From Platerodrilus igneus (Eukaryota > Arthropoda > Insecta > Coleoptera > Lycidae): a DNA stretch of 64,000 nt. Below the pieces are notes generated by a model. The model did no database searches. It saw only the letters and a program-made list of their open reading frames with translations, and had not been told where the DNA came from. A program made the position numbers and the translations under genes. Positions 35,101-46,961 of this stretch are shown piece after piece. Location: NCBI GenBank assembly GCA_036346225.1, contig JARFIW010001480.1, positions 12,679,001 through 12,743,000 of the forward strand. Direction: 5' to 3'. Numbering within the stretch: the stretch's first letter is position 1; every line of letters starts with the position of its first letter.

Positions 35101-35736
35101 GGGAACTCCAATAACCATTTCAGGTTAGCGATTTTAATCATTTTATTGTTTAAAAACTGTTTCAAATTTAATATTTACCATGCATTATGTATTTGCAAGA
35201 GTCATCTAAAAAAGTCATTTGAAAATATGAAAACGGGGAAAATCATCTTAGAACGTTCGCAGATACTTGAGAGTAATTAAAAGATATTTTGCTGGCTTTC
35301 AGGAAAGCATAAATTCGGTAAATGTAAATATTCTATACCAGGGAAAATTTTGAGGTTACACAACAGTGTACATATTATCAATTATTATATTGTGCGATTT
35401 TGAACTGCTTTATTTGAATCCATTTAAAGGGTAAAATAAGATTTATTAGGAAGTCGAGTATTCAGTGAGCTAGTCGTGGTAAACAAACAAATAAAATATA
35501 ACGTACAACATTGGGAGTTAAAGGAAATAAAGTAAATATCATATCAAATAAAAATTCATATCAAATAAAAATATCACTGCAATAAAACTGGTACGCCCAT
35601 CGTAGAGGCTTGAAATCCAAAAATGCTATATCATATCAATAAAAATGGTACTCCCAATCATAGTGCATTTCATAGCAATAAGAATGGCACTTATCGTAGA
35701 GGCATAAAATCCAAAAAGGCTATATCAAAGCAATAT
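32107..35736 (+). repeat. Right LTR of the long-LTR element, interrupted
   Basis: Matches the left LTR from CTATGATACGAGGGTAG to about 32,795 and again from about 34,615 to AAAGCAATA at 35,735. The gap is a 1.8-kb insertion. Differences from the left LTR are scattered, several per hundred bases by eye, plus small insertions (for example near 35,215). Confidence 0.75.
32796..34614. mobile_element. 1.8-kb insertion in the right LTR, unclassified
   Basis: Absent from the left LTR at the corresponding site near 27,690. It begins about TGTTACAGGCGG and ends about TTTTACAACA, so the ends TGTT/AACA are inverted as in an LTR. ACACT occurs at both junctions and could be a target duplication. No open frame of note. 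It may be a solo LTR or a non-autonomous element; I cannot decide. Confidence 0.5.
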
Positions 35737-38700
35737 ATATGCCGTCGCTTGTAAATAGCTACTCAAAATAAGGACTTTGGAAATCAGGCGTAATGTAGCA
35801 ACTAGTCTTACGTCAGCAAACAGTGTACATTCAAAGAAAGGAAAGCACATAGACCTCCTTCAACTCCAAAAAGACGTCAACATGATTAGAAACAAAAAAG
35901 TCCATTAGGTCATGTACTCGCAACACCAGGCGACGCTGCGAAGACTGCAGTCTCCAAGAAATTTAGTAGAGACCTAACACAAATGTAGCATAGGTCCCAA
36001 TAGACAAAAAACTGTTCCCTATATTACAATGAAGTTAACATCTAACTTAAAAATGAAAAATTAAAGTTATTTATTTACTTGTGTTCAAGAATAAGCGAAG
36101 AATAAATAATCTTACAGTTGTACTGCAAAACAACTTGGTAACCAAAAGTCAAAAATTTTAAAAATTTAAATTTTTGAATTTTGCAAAAATCTCTTGAATG
36201 TAATTTAATTATTCAATTAAATTTAATTAAAAATTAAAAAATAAATAATTTTTTTAGTTTTGAGTAATAATGGGCAAAATTTACTTATAGCTGACACTAG
36301 AGAATGTAAATATTTACCCGAATAAAAGAAATATTCGCAAAGCAATCAATTTTAATGAAGCTTGCTCTATTCCTCAGAAACTGCTTTTGATTTTTTATCT
36401 ATTAGCGGGATTATTTAGAGGGCTATTTTAAGCGTATCTATATCAATAGGTATTTCAGCTTATAGCTTCATAAATAATAATGGTCCCAATCCAGTAATCC
36501 TTTTTCCATAAACTACGTCGGGATACACTGATCATAAACTATTAACATGCAATTATGCATAAGTAAGTTTTAATTGAACATTAAAGTTACAAGACCATGA
36601 TTTTCATAAGGAACGTTCAAAACCATTTTTAATTACATAATTACCTACTTTTTTTAAATGAGTCACTATATTTAGATTTATCATACTTTATTCAATCAAA
36701 TCCTGGTTGGAAGAAAATACTATTAAAACGCTCCAAACTTCCCGCTTATTTAATACTTAATAAATCATTTGAGGTACCGTAAAGTAATGCGCGCGTAATG
36801 CAATTTCCACCGGGATGTTTAATAACCACCGCACAAACTCTTCGAACAATTTTCATGTAAATCCTGTACAAACAGGATAAATGCTCAATCCCTGCAAAAA
36901 CAAAAAATAATTATTATTAAAGCCATCAGGGGGATGTGTATTTAAACTAGTGCATGCGATAAAAAAAGAAATGATGAACATGTTAACCGAAAAATGATTT
37001 TGGTGTATTTGAACATGCAAATTGGCTTTTAGAGTCGGTTTAGACGTTCTCGGGAATTTTAAAGCGCTCTCGGGTTTTGCAGGGAATGTATCGTGGAATT
37101 TAAAATACATCTCCGATTTTATTACGACTCTTACGTTATGATCCTTATTCGGTGTAAGTCCTTAATGCCACTTTAGCCTAGTAATTATTTCGTTTCTTTA
37201 TGAAAATAAGTCGCTAGGCTTTTCCCTTTGAAATGTGGCTTGAGATAAAATTCATAAGGTAATTTGTACGTAATGGAGTGCACGTTTAACCCTACATTTA
37301 TAGTTTATAATGGCTATAAATGGACGGTCCTGGTTTAAATAATTTATCTCTACAAGTCATTCTGTATTGTATATAATTCCTGATGAGAGCACAATTTTGT
37401 TGTAAATATTTTGTACGCTTAAATATTTAATTTAGGATATTAATAGTTTTTTCCACGTCACGTTACTATCGATATTAGCTATAAAAACAAATATATTTCA
37501 ACATACATATTGTAGACTATTAAGTTTCAAGAATAAAATTAACCCATTCAGAATAGATTTATATTCCTTGGAATATTAATTTCAATAATAGTGAGAAAAT
37601 TAACACTGATTTGCATTTTAAAAAAGTTTAATTTAAATCCTTGTTACATAAACAAGTGCGAAAAAAGTCTAATGAGATCTTAGCGACGCGCAATTCAGAT
37701 TTTAAAATGGCATAGAAATCCTGTAACGTATTATTTTTGTATTTTATTTACATACTCTCTATAAATTTAATATTATGCTTTATTAAAATAAAAACATAAT
37801 TTGTAATTGTCTGGTGACAAATAATATCTTGTTATGTATAAAATATATAATGGGCTCATTTCCCTCAGATAACTAAGTTGTTATGCTAGTTACTTATCTG
37901 TTATATAGCAAACACTTTTCGATAGAGGTTAAAAGGGAAGACAACTTGACTGGTTAAGAAGAGAGTTAAGATGGCTCTAAGCGAATGTGCTTGGCGCCCA
38001 GTTATAAAAAAAAAGGTTTTTAAGCGATTAAAATTATTGCGTCATAGTCTAGTTCCTGATGGCTTTTAGTGTTGACTGATTTGTATTCCACTATTTCTGA
38101 AGTTCAGTTTGATTCTTGCCGATACGATGAAATTTTAGTGATCATCATTAATACAGTTAGTATGAATTAATTTTATACAATTTATAAATTTGTTTTCCGT
38201 AGTACAATACTAGAGAGGTAAAACTTTAGATAAATTTTGGAGTAATGATAATTGTTGGACACGTCAAGTGAGGATGTTATTTAATTTGATAATATTTTAT
38301 AAAAAGGTTTTTGTGGGCTCCAACATAAATTGAACGTTATAATATGAATTTTTTGTGTGCATCGCAGATGTGTGTGGATTGGTCGACATCTATGTTGCCT
38401 TGTTCTGGTAAGAACATTCAAGTTTTTTTGGTTCAACTGTACTTCATGCACATAGGTGATTTTGACCTTAGAGTATATTGTATTTACTTAGAAATCTCAA
38501 GTTAAATGAAACGTTGATATTTTAATGTTGTTATCTTGAAATGGGTTTAGTAATAAACATCTCATTTTTGTTTTATTAACTTTATAAAAAAATTTAAAGA
38601 TGGCAATATTTTGCCTTGAATATTTATTCTTTAAGGAAACAATTTTTAGCTTCATTAAAAATTGTTATTGAAATTTCATGTCAAAATATCTACAGTTTTT

Positions 38701-39402
38701 AGGTACTACTACCACATAGTATTTTAAAATTACTTTAAAAGTATTCTTGCCTATTATTGAGGTGATGTATTTTATTAACCTTAAGACACGATAAATCCTT
38801 GAAGAACAAAATGTTAAAGTTTATTCTTTGTTTAAATGAAACAATTTAGTAACACTTAAAGGTAATATTTTTTATTCTTAATTGTAAAATCTATCGTAGT
38901 ACTACTCAAGACTATTTTTTATTTCAAAGTGTAAAATTATAAAGATAATAAATACTTTAGAGTTATTACTGAAGGTTTAATGAAGTTTATGTTATTGAAG
39001 AACGAACACTATTAGTTTCCTTTCACGTAAATCTTTTATTATGATTGTAAATATTTCCATTGAAACAAAATAAACAAATTTACTGAATAGAATTTCATTT
39101 TTTTGCTTGATTCTTTTATTATTAAAAATTTAGAGGAGGAAATTTCTTGGTTTTTATTAAGCATGATTAATTCTGTCTAATGTCAATAAGTACACTGGGT
39201 ACATATTATTTTTGGAGATTAAAAGCAAATATGACATTTATTGGTGAATATTTTTAAGGACGCAAACGGTGTATTTGTTATGCATTTGTTTGTTCACAGA
39301 ATAGACCGAGACATCTGTAATACATCTGGTAACTGGTAGTTTGGTAAGTCTTTTGCAAGGTCGATATTTAGGTTTTGTAATTGCTTAAGCGGTACAGACT
39401 TC
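35737..39402. other. AT-rich DNA, nothing recognised
   Basis: 3.7 kb with no long frame, repeat pair or RNA gene that I can support. The one longer minus frame (36,853-37,110) has no recognisable motif. This may be the oldest, non-transposon background in the window. Confidence 0.4.
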
Positions 39403-39552
39403 AGGTTTCCGCATTCCCCTAATACAATTACACGTGTTTTCATATGTCGTTGTATTGAAAAATACGGTGACGCTTTTTATCTATATTTTCTGTGGTTTGT
39501 CAACCCATGACCCAAGCTCATGATTCACCCAGAGCTAACACTCTACTAGCCC
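39403..39552 (+). repeat. Diverged copy of the short repeat at 5413
   Basis: See 5413-5575. It directly precedes the 5' end of the R1/LOA-like LINE, so it may be the LINE's pre-existing flank or part of its leader. Confidence 0.45.
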
Positions 39553-40290
39553 TTTATCAACGCAGGGGTGAAGGACGACATCAACGTGACGTTGAAAAGG
39601 AAGGTTGACTCGGCCAAGGATGGTTTCGTTGTTTTCGGAGCACGTCGGACGCGTAGGGGTGGCGTTGTTGTTGAGTGTGCTGGTAAAAAGAATGCCAAGC
39701 GTTTGCAATTGACGGTAGGTGGGGCATGTCAGGGTTTTACAGCTAGGACCATCGAGAAGAGGAGGCCACGCATCATGCTGCCTGGTGTAGAGAGGGAGAT
39801 AAAGCAAGAAGAGCTTCTGCAGAGGTTGATTGTTCAGAACACCCGCTTCAGGGGGATTTGGTTCAAAAAGGAAATAAAGAAGAAATACCGGTTCGGTGGC
39901 AGGGGACCCAGAGATCCGTTGGTCAGCGTCGTTTTTGAGGTTACGCCGGCGGCCAAGAGGTGTTTTTTGTCGGAGGTAGTTTGTACGGATTGGCGTAATG
40001 TTTGGGCTCTGGATCATTTCTCAATAATCCAGTGCTTCCGTTGCTACGAGTTCGGCCACAGGTCCACAGAGTGTAAGGAGCGGGTGCAGTTTTGCGGTAA
40101 CTGCGCCGAAATGGTGCATGAGTTCAAGAGCTGTAGGCGGGCAGTTTCTTGTTGTGTTGTCTGTGCGAGGTCGAAGGATAGGTTTGGTAGTGTCAGGGTC
40201 GACACTCATCATGATGCGAAGTCCAGCCAGTGCCCCACAATGCAGTGGTTGAAGGCAGTCATCACCAGGAACATCGACTATGGATCCTAG
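39553..40290 (+). pseudogene. LINE ORF1 (R1-type Gag), 5'-truncated
   Basis: Open for 240 codons with no in-frame ATG near its start, and a stop directly upstream, so the N-terminus is lost. The basic middle reads KRLQLTVGGACQGF and RRPRIMLPGVEREIKQEELL. Three C-terminal knuckles follow: CFRCYEFGHRSTEC, CGNCAEMVHEFKSC and CVVCARSKDR with a late His-Cys (HHDAKSSQC). This triple arrangement is characteristic of R1/Jockey-group ORF1 proteins, which bind LINE RNA. It overlaps the ORF2 start at 40,280 by about 10 bases. The frame itself is uninterrupted. Confidence 0.82.
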
Positions 40291-43200
40291 GCCATTAGAT
40301 GATGTTTTGAGGTGCTCGAAAATCAAATGCGCGCAGATTAATTTAGGCAAGGGCAAAGGGGCCACCAATAATTTTGTCAAAATAATAAAAAAAAATGAAA
40401 TCGACATCGGGTTTATACAGGAACCGCACCTGTATGGCCACAAAATAACAGGTTTTAGGAGGGGGGGTTACCGTCTTAAACGCAAATAGCGAACGACCGC
40501 GCAGCGGAATAATAATAAATACTGGAACATGCGCCGGGATAATATTAAACAATTTTCCAACGAGTTTATAACCACCGCGGAAATAAAACCAGAAACAAAC
40601 ACGTTCTACGTCATAAGCGCGTATCTTTCACCAGTCGACTTCCGACGGTAAAATCCTCAAACCGAGAACTTAATAAATCACATCGAAGGCGTTTTTCGCC
40701 AAATTAGGAATAAGAAACTAATAATCGGGGGAGACTTTAATGCTAAGTCACCGTTGTGGGGTAGCCTTATAGAAGACGATAGGGGAGAGTAGAATACAAT
40801 CAAAGTTACCGTGAATATAAGATATAAAAGAAATGCGAACAAATAAATTCAAAGAATTCTGCACGCGTAACTCACAGAAAGAACCTTGGGGAACCGCATA
40901 CCGCGTAATAAGTGGCAAACAACAGAAAATCGCGCTCGGCAACATAAGAAAGACAAATGGCGAATATACGGAAGGTTTTAAACCCAAGGCAGAATATTTA
41001 TTAAAAAAATTCATCCCTTCGGATAATCGCGAGGAGGATGAGGGGTCGCACAATTTAGTACGTCTGCAAGCTACAGAGGCGCAACAGGTGCCGATAAGGC
41101 AATCCTAGTTTACGAGGTCGTCAGGGCTCTTAGGAGAATTAACCCTAAGAAGGCACTGGGGCATGATGGAATCACTTCAAAGGCAGCTCTGAAGGCGTGC
41201 CTGTGAGCCCCGTATGTCTTTGTCGGGTTGTTTAATCTTTGTGTTTCCGCATTGCTGGAAAGTTCAGATCGTGAAATTCATACCTAAACCTAAAAAAGCT
41301 GATGCGTCAGACTCGGGCAGCTATCGTCCAATTAGCTTGCTACCGGTGCTGGGGAAAGTTTTGGATCGCGATATGACTACCCGAGTTGAGCACTTAGTGC
41401 GTGACAGCGGCGGTTTTAATAACCGACAGTTTGGTTTTATGGAGGGAAAGTCGACTACCGATGCATTAGAGTTCGTTGTCGGGGAAATTAAACAGGCGGG
41501 TGATGCTAAAGAGTAATGTGTAGTTGTTGCTTTGGACATTTCAGGAGCATTTGATGCTGTCTGGTGGCCATTGATTGTTTGCGAGTTGGAAAATAGGGAT
41601 TGTCCGCGAAACTTTATGTCTTTGGTCAAGAGTTATTTCTCGGTGCGATTGGCACAGGTTGAAATTCCGGGTAAAGTTTAGTCTCGCGATGTGGAAAAGG
41701 GATGTTCGATGGGGTCATGCTCTGGTCCCACATTTTGGAAGTTGTTGTATGAGAGCATCTTTAGGGTCAAGTTGCCTACAGGATGCTCAATCGTTGGGTT
41801 TGCGGATGAAACGCTTTTAATTTTGAGATCGCGATTGCTAATGGATATGCGTACAAAACCGAGCGAGACGCTTAATAAACTATACGAATGGTCGCAGGCG
41901 GTAAAATTAAAATTTAACACGACGAAGTCAGAGGCGCTCTATTGCGGAAAGAAACCGGGACAGCGACCCCCTAACTAGGAGGGGAGAAAATACTGTTTAA
42001 TGAAGCAATTACATACCTCGGGGTAAAAATTGAGGATAAGTTAAATTGTAAAGCTCACGTGCAGTACGTTAAAAGCAAAGGCAGCAAAATATCAAACAAA
42101 ATGATGGCGGCGGCGAAACTAAACTGGGGTTTCAGGGCGATTCGCTGAGGACGGTCTATGCTGGAGCGATCGAGCCGGCAATGCTGAACGCAGCATCTGT
42201 ATGGGCAGATGGTTGTAAAGTCCGAGAAATGCGTCAATTGACGAGCGTTCAACGCATAACCGCGGTGAAGACGGCGAAGGTGTACAGGACCACCTCCACG
42301 GAGGCGGTGCTGGTTATCAGTAAGACTCTCCCTATCGAATATGTCGTTAGGGAGTTTTGAGATAGAAGGATAGTAGATACAGGGAAGAGACGCGAAATTA
42401 TCAAAGATATTCGTCTTGGCAATAGAGAAGTAGAGAAAAAAATTGTTGTATCAGAGTTAGGGCACCCGGACGATATCAGAGGAAACGAGTTCGTCGAAGG
42501 CGATGAGGACGCGACGGATATCAGAATTTATACAGACGTTTTACGTATGGATGACGGGCAAGCAGGTGCGGCGTTTGTTGTGTTTAAGCAGGAAAGGAAA
42601 GTGTTTCGATATCAAACTAGACTCGCAAACTGGAGCACTATCTTTCAGTGCGAATTGGTAGCCATACGAGAGGCAATCGATTACGTCATAAACCACACGG
42701 GCAGAGATGAATATTATGTAATCAGCGACAGCAAATCAGCACTGACGGCTTTGACAAACATGAACACTTTAACAAACCTCCAGGCGGACGTCTGGAGGAT
42801 AGCGCATACGGTGCTCGGGTTTCGACGTTTAAAGTTCTGTTGGATTAGGTCGCACGATGGTAACGTAGGGAACTATAGGGTTGATGAATTAGCAAAAGAG
42901 GCCGCGACGTGCGACTTTCAGATATCACATTCCTCGATACCGAGGTCTCTAATTAAAAGAAAGCTGCGCGAAAAGTCAATCAGACAATGGGAAGAGAGGT
43001 GGAACAACGCTGTCACAGGCAGCTTGACACACAAATTCATACCGAGCTTAGAAGCTAGAGGTAATATTGAGGTGGAACTCGATCATAAAATGGTGCAACT
43101 GATAACAGGGCACGGCGCCCTAAAAGCGTATTTACAAAGATTCGGTTTAACCGACAACGACCGCTGCGAATGCGGTGAGGGTGCTGAAAGCGCAGAGCAC

Positions 43201-43329
43201 GTACTCTTCGACTGCCCGTTTGAAGAGGCAAATCGAGGGTTTTCTGATAGCAAATTAGATATCCTAAGTCTAGTATATCCAAAGAGCCTAGAGGAAGTTG
43301 GAGAAGTGGCTAACCAGAAGGCGTTCTAG
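40280..43329 (+). pseudogene. LINE ORF2 (EN, RT, RNase H)
   Basis: Start MDPRPLDDVLRCSKIKC at 40,280. Endonuclease blocks: AQINLGKGKGATNNF, IDIGFIQEPHLYG, then in another frame IIGGDFNAKSPLWGS. After an apparent deletion RT follows: SGSYRPISLLPVLGK, NRQFGFMEGKSTTDALEFVV, VVVALDISGAFDAVWW and IVGFADETLLIL. The last is normally FADD, so the second metal-binding Asp is Glu here. RNase H lies in an intact frame at 42,547-43,329 (QCELVAIREAIDYV, ISDSKSALTAL, IRSHDGNVGNYRVDELAKEA). It is followed by CECGEGAESAEHVLFDC, a zinc-type C-terminus. Upstream parts contain several stops. Confidence 0.87.
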
Positions 43330-43765
43330 ACAGTCTTTAAAGAGTTCGCGGGAAGGGTCGCGAGATTAGACGGCGATCACCGCGCGTAAATCGGAATGGG
43401 GAGGGGGAGGCATGGAAAATTTTAGATTTTGACCTGGCGTTAAAAGATATGAGTTTCGTAACCAAAACCTATATTTAAATAATTAAAAGACAGGGAAGAA
43501 AGGAAAAAATAAAAATAAAAACTAAAAACAAACGATAAAAAAAATTATTATAATATTGATAAAAGTCCATATGCACGACAACCCCCGCAACACTAATACA
43601 ATTACTATAACCACTGTCTACCTTTATACGCGCGAAAATCGGGAATAAATAATAAACTTAAAACTTAATCCGGGCAGATAAATAAATAAGAACATATAAA
43701 TCAAAGACCCTCATTAAATTAAATCAATGAAATAAACAAAGTAATAAAATAATAAAATAAAATAG

Positions 43766-44786
43766 AGTGAACCGCGCATCCCTCCAGGACTTAAAAGTGA
43801 AGTGATAGTTATTGTGATCCCCCAGGACGATTAGTGCATACCCACCGGAACTTTAGCAGTGCATATCCATTTCCCCCTAGCAGTAAGTTTAAATGTATGC
43901 AGACGACCAGATCTTCAGATGCTGGAGAAATATATTAACGAGGTAAGAACAAAATTGTGGCGGTTGTGCTCGCATAAGCGTTGATTTATGATAATTAGTA
44001 GATTTGAAATAATTTAACGAGCACGTTTTGTGCGTAATAGCGCTAGCAGGTATAATGCTTATGCGAGTTCACCTGATAATTTGGGTTATGCTTTTTGCAA
44101 TTTTATACACTGCTCAACGCTTAATGCTTATAGATGATTATTTATATATTTACATTAATATTTATATTTATTTTTATATTTGTATTTTTGCCTGCTTTTA
44201 TTGTTCGTGGCTTGATATTATTTGTTTGACGTTTTGCCGCTATTTTTGGTGGCAGCTTATATATAGGAAGGAAGATTGTCTGAGAAGATTGTAATTACAA
44301 TATAAATCAGTTAGGGAATGATAGGGAAAGCTAGGGGCGGACTTAGGCCAACAGATTACTTAGACCAGGGAAGACGAATTTGTAAATTTATAGAGCAGGT
44401 AAAATAGATGGATTCACTATTAATATATTTGGCGTATTCTTAGAAAATTTGAGTCCATTTAAAATTAACTAGCTAGATTTGGATAGTTTTAAGTCGATCA
44501 GGTCGCACCGGTAAGCAGAGCTGGCAGCTGCTATCCGTCATTACGGATCTTTCGCCATTCATTTTGTTTGTGTCTTGTTGATCGGACACACTCCAAATCA
44601 ACGCTAGAGGTACCATCAATCAAACCCTATTTTTAGTTTTTGTTTCAATTGTTAGATTTTTATTTAGGATGGGTTAATTTTGAAGTTAGAATAATTAGGA
44701 GCACGTTTATATTTTCGCGTTTAAACCCAATGTAGTTTCTTCGAGTGGAGCATTGGGGTCGTGTCCGCAAGCATAGCGGTCCTTAA
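43766..44786. other. LINE-to-pogo spacer with a SINE-tail fragment
   Basis: Mostly AT-rich, no gene recognised. A low-complexity frame at 44,028-44,294 encodes a Tyr/Ile run and is not credible. At 44,727-44,757 about 27 of 30 bases match the 3' domain of the SINE found at 11.4 kb (CCAATGTAGT...GTGGAGCATTGG), read on plus. Confidence 0.5.
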
Positions 44787-46078
44787 TTAAATTATAATAT
44801 ATCCTCTTGACTCCGTTAGAAACTCTAGTAGACTTGAATCTAGTTCCCTTTCGGAATTAGATGTTTCGCTAAGAATTTTTACTAACATCGTTTCAGGACT
44901 AAAGTTGCTTAGGCCTGTTGTTTGAAAACCAGATTGTAGATTTTTAGTAGCATTTCCTTCTAGGTGACACCATAATCGATTTAACATTTTTGGAAATTGT
45001 TCTTTGGGAATGCTCCCCTTTCAACGACTTTCCTTCCTCCGTGAATCAAAGATGTCTCGCCATTTGCGGTTTCATAGGAGCAAAGAAACTCACATTGAGG
45101 AACTGCATTAAGTGAGTTGAATTAGCTGGTAATGGAGTCCTATAAATATTATTTGCTAATGTTGTTTCAATAACACGGGGAGAAAAATGTGAGGCGAGGT
45201 TATCTCCAATTACAACCTTTTTTTTTTGCTTTGGAGTGCTATTAGTGTTTATGTGGGGCATGAAAATTTGGAAAAACCACTTCTCAAATGTAGTCATATC
45301 AAACCACCTCTTTGGCGTAACATCATACACTGTACCCACAGGACCACCAGACGTCCAATTTTCGTACAAGTGCTGTGCCTTGTAAACCACCATGGGAGGC
45401 AACAAGTCGTCCTTAGCTGTTCGGCATACCATCACACTCACAGATGTTCTGGAGTGCTCCTAAACACGCTCCACTCTTTTAGCTCCTCTGGGAACCAACA
45501 CTTTTTTTGCACCAGGATAATCAGTTATGTTGATTTCATCGTAGTTATAGATATGATCGTGCAAAACATTTTCTAAGGCACTTTTAATGTTGTTAAAAAA
45601 TTCTGTTAGCTCCTGTTTACCTACAGCAGCTCGTTGACGTTTTATGTTGGTAGCCAAGCGGCTAGTCAGATTGATCCTTGAAGCAAAAGCTGGTATAAAA
45701 TCTATACCGGGTTGATTGTTCTACCATTCCTTAATGGTCCTGCCCTGCTTGGTAACGAATTTTGCTATCACTTGACGAATAGTTTGGTGTATCATTGGAA
45801 AGCCCCAATCGTTTATCATACCAAGTGTTTTTGCTATTAAATGTTCTTCATCGCTAGTTAACACACACGGACGTCCCGGTTTTAAAGGATGATGTCCATG
45901 AATTTTATCAATCGAGGTTGTTCCGGGGACTTTAAACTTTCTACACGCTTCTAGTTTCGACATGTCATGTTTTACATCATCGACAGCTTTGTTTATGTTT
46001 TGCTTGTTATAGTTGAGATAAGGTCTCCTTCCCAACTTTTTCGCGTACTTACGAGGCATTATCTTTATAAAAAACTTA
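44787..46078 (-). pseudogene. pogo-like transposase
   Basis: DDD transposase of the pogo group, nuclear, cutting at TA. Start MPRKYAKKLGRRPYLNYN, then the helix-turn-helix INKAVDDVKHDMSKLEACRK. The second DNA-binding part has HHPLKPGRPCVLTSDEEHL and INDWGFPMIHQTIRQVI. After a stop the core follows in other frames: YNYDEINITDYPGAKKVLVP (first Asp), MVCRTAKDDLLPPMVVYKA, KKVVIGDNLASHFSP (second Asp) and STHLMQFLNVSFFAPMK. The last reads Asn where related enzymes have the third catalytic Asp. The tail is RLWCHLEGNATKNLQSGFQT. At least three frame breaks. Confidence 0.87.
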
Positions 46079-46251
46079 TCTGAAACAAAAAAAGCTAGGA
46101 TAAAGAATAACAAAAACAAAATAATATTAATAACCATAGTAGTGACAAATATTGTTATTGTTATTATTATTTGTGTAATCAACAAAAATAGTGTAGAATG
46201 TAAAAAAGAATCAACAAACCAATCAATTAAAAAAAGTAAAATTTTATGTTA

Positions 46252-46285
46252 AAAAAATAACTGTCGAAGTTTCCCCATTTTACTG
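46252..46285 (-). repeat. Terminal repeat of the pogo-like element
   Basis: Minus-strand CAGTAAAATGGGGAAACTTCG followed by ACAGTTATTTTTTT, next to TA at 46,286-46,287. No inverted partner was seen near 44.3-44.8 kb. Confidence 0.65.
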
Positions 46286-46529
46286 TACTTCTTCAACTAT
46301 TGTAGGGAAAAACGTATCATAGAAAAGTGTTTTTAAACTTAGATAGCGGGTAACAATACGTACATCCTGTTAGATGCTGTCTTCCTACTTTATATCCTGT
46401 AGAAGCAATTTAAATTCGTGGTCTAAACCGAGTGACCTTGTATCGAATGGACAATGGCGGCGTTAGACGTCGACGACCGCCGACGGCCTCGCGCCCAAGA
46501 CGGCCTCACAAAAAAATGGTAGAAGTTAA

Positions 46530-46961
46530 TTAGTTGACCAAAAAAATATTTATTATCGTAGAACGAACGCCAGTATTCGCAATGTTTTAAATGTAGGATT
46601 AAACTCTTATTTAAAAGCAGGTATTTCTTATCGCAAAGACAAGCAATGCATTATACTAACAGACCCTGTCGACTACCTGTCCCGGCAGGGAGAAGAATTC
46701 AACGCACCTAGTGGTTACGATAAGTCTATTGTTAAAAGGCCTTTCATTTCAAAGAGCATTTGAAAATACATGTTCAATTTACATCTATTATATGCCATAA
46801 CTATTAGTAACTTTTGTGAGATATAATTGAAGTACCCGGGAATGACGGCGGTTTAATTAAAAGTTAAGTATTTCTAACCAATAATTTCAATGACAGCTGT
46901 TGTTTTCTATTTGCTTATTTAATACAGATAAATAGTGTTGACATTTTTGTTAAGTATAAAT
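46530..46961. other. hAT interior / Harbinger left flank, unresolved
   Basis: The left terminus of the Harbinger element should lie here but no copy of GGGTGGGTTGTACCAA was found, so the boundary is unknown. No coding sequence recognised. Confidence 0.35.

Larger units (their letters stand above)
27024..35736 (+). mobile_element. Ty3/gypsy element with 1.7-kb LTRs, pol-truncated
   Basis: Direct repeats of about 1.74 kb (27,024-28,762; 32,107-35,736 once a 1.8-kb insert is removed) flank a 3.3-kb interior on plus. The interior holds gag, protease and the polymerase part of RT but no RNase H or integrase. TGGCGATCCAATCC at about 28,765 is a candidate primer-binding site, and a short GGGAGAA lies before the right LTR. 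The very long LTRs recall the Osvaldo/Woot group of insect gypsy elements, but this is an inference from LTR size only. Exact LTR ends are uncertain by about 5 bp. Confidence 0.8.
39553..43765 (+). mobile_element. R1/LOA-like LINE, 5'-truncated
   Basis: Two overlapping gene regions on plus: a zinc-knuckle ORF1 without a proper start, and ORF2 with endonuclease, reverse transcriptase, RNase H and a C-terminal zinc motif. RNase H in ORF2 is typical of LOA/I-type LINEs, while the ORF1 resembles R1-group Gag. The 3' end is probably an A/T-rich tail near 43,735-43,765 (AATAAAATAATAAAATAAAAT). No target duplication was identified. Confidence 0.8.
44787..46285 (-). mobile_element. pogo/Tigger-like DNA transposon
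   Basis: Minus-strand transposase from a Psq-type DNA-binding start (46,078) to a conserved C-terminal tail (44,787). The right end at 46,262-46,285 reads, on minus, CAGTAAAATGGGGAAACTTC next to a TA, matching the type of terminal repeat known for this group. The left terminal repeat was not found, so the element may be truncated there. Confidence 0.8.

Noticed and set aside
35737..39402. Search for a host gene in the element-poor stretch
   Set aside because: No frame longer than about 85 codons, no splice-linked exons with recognisable protein sequence.
44028..44294. 88-codon frame rich in Tyr and Ile
   Set aside because: Low-complexity AT repeats translate to this; no domain, no conserved neighbour.
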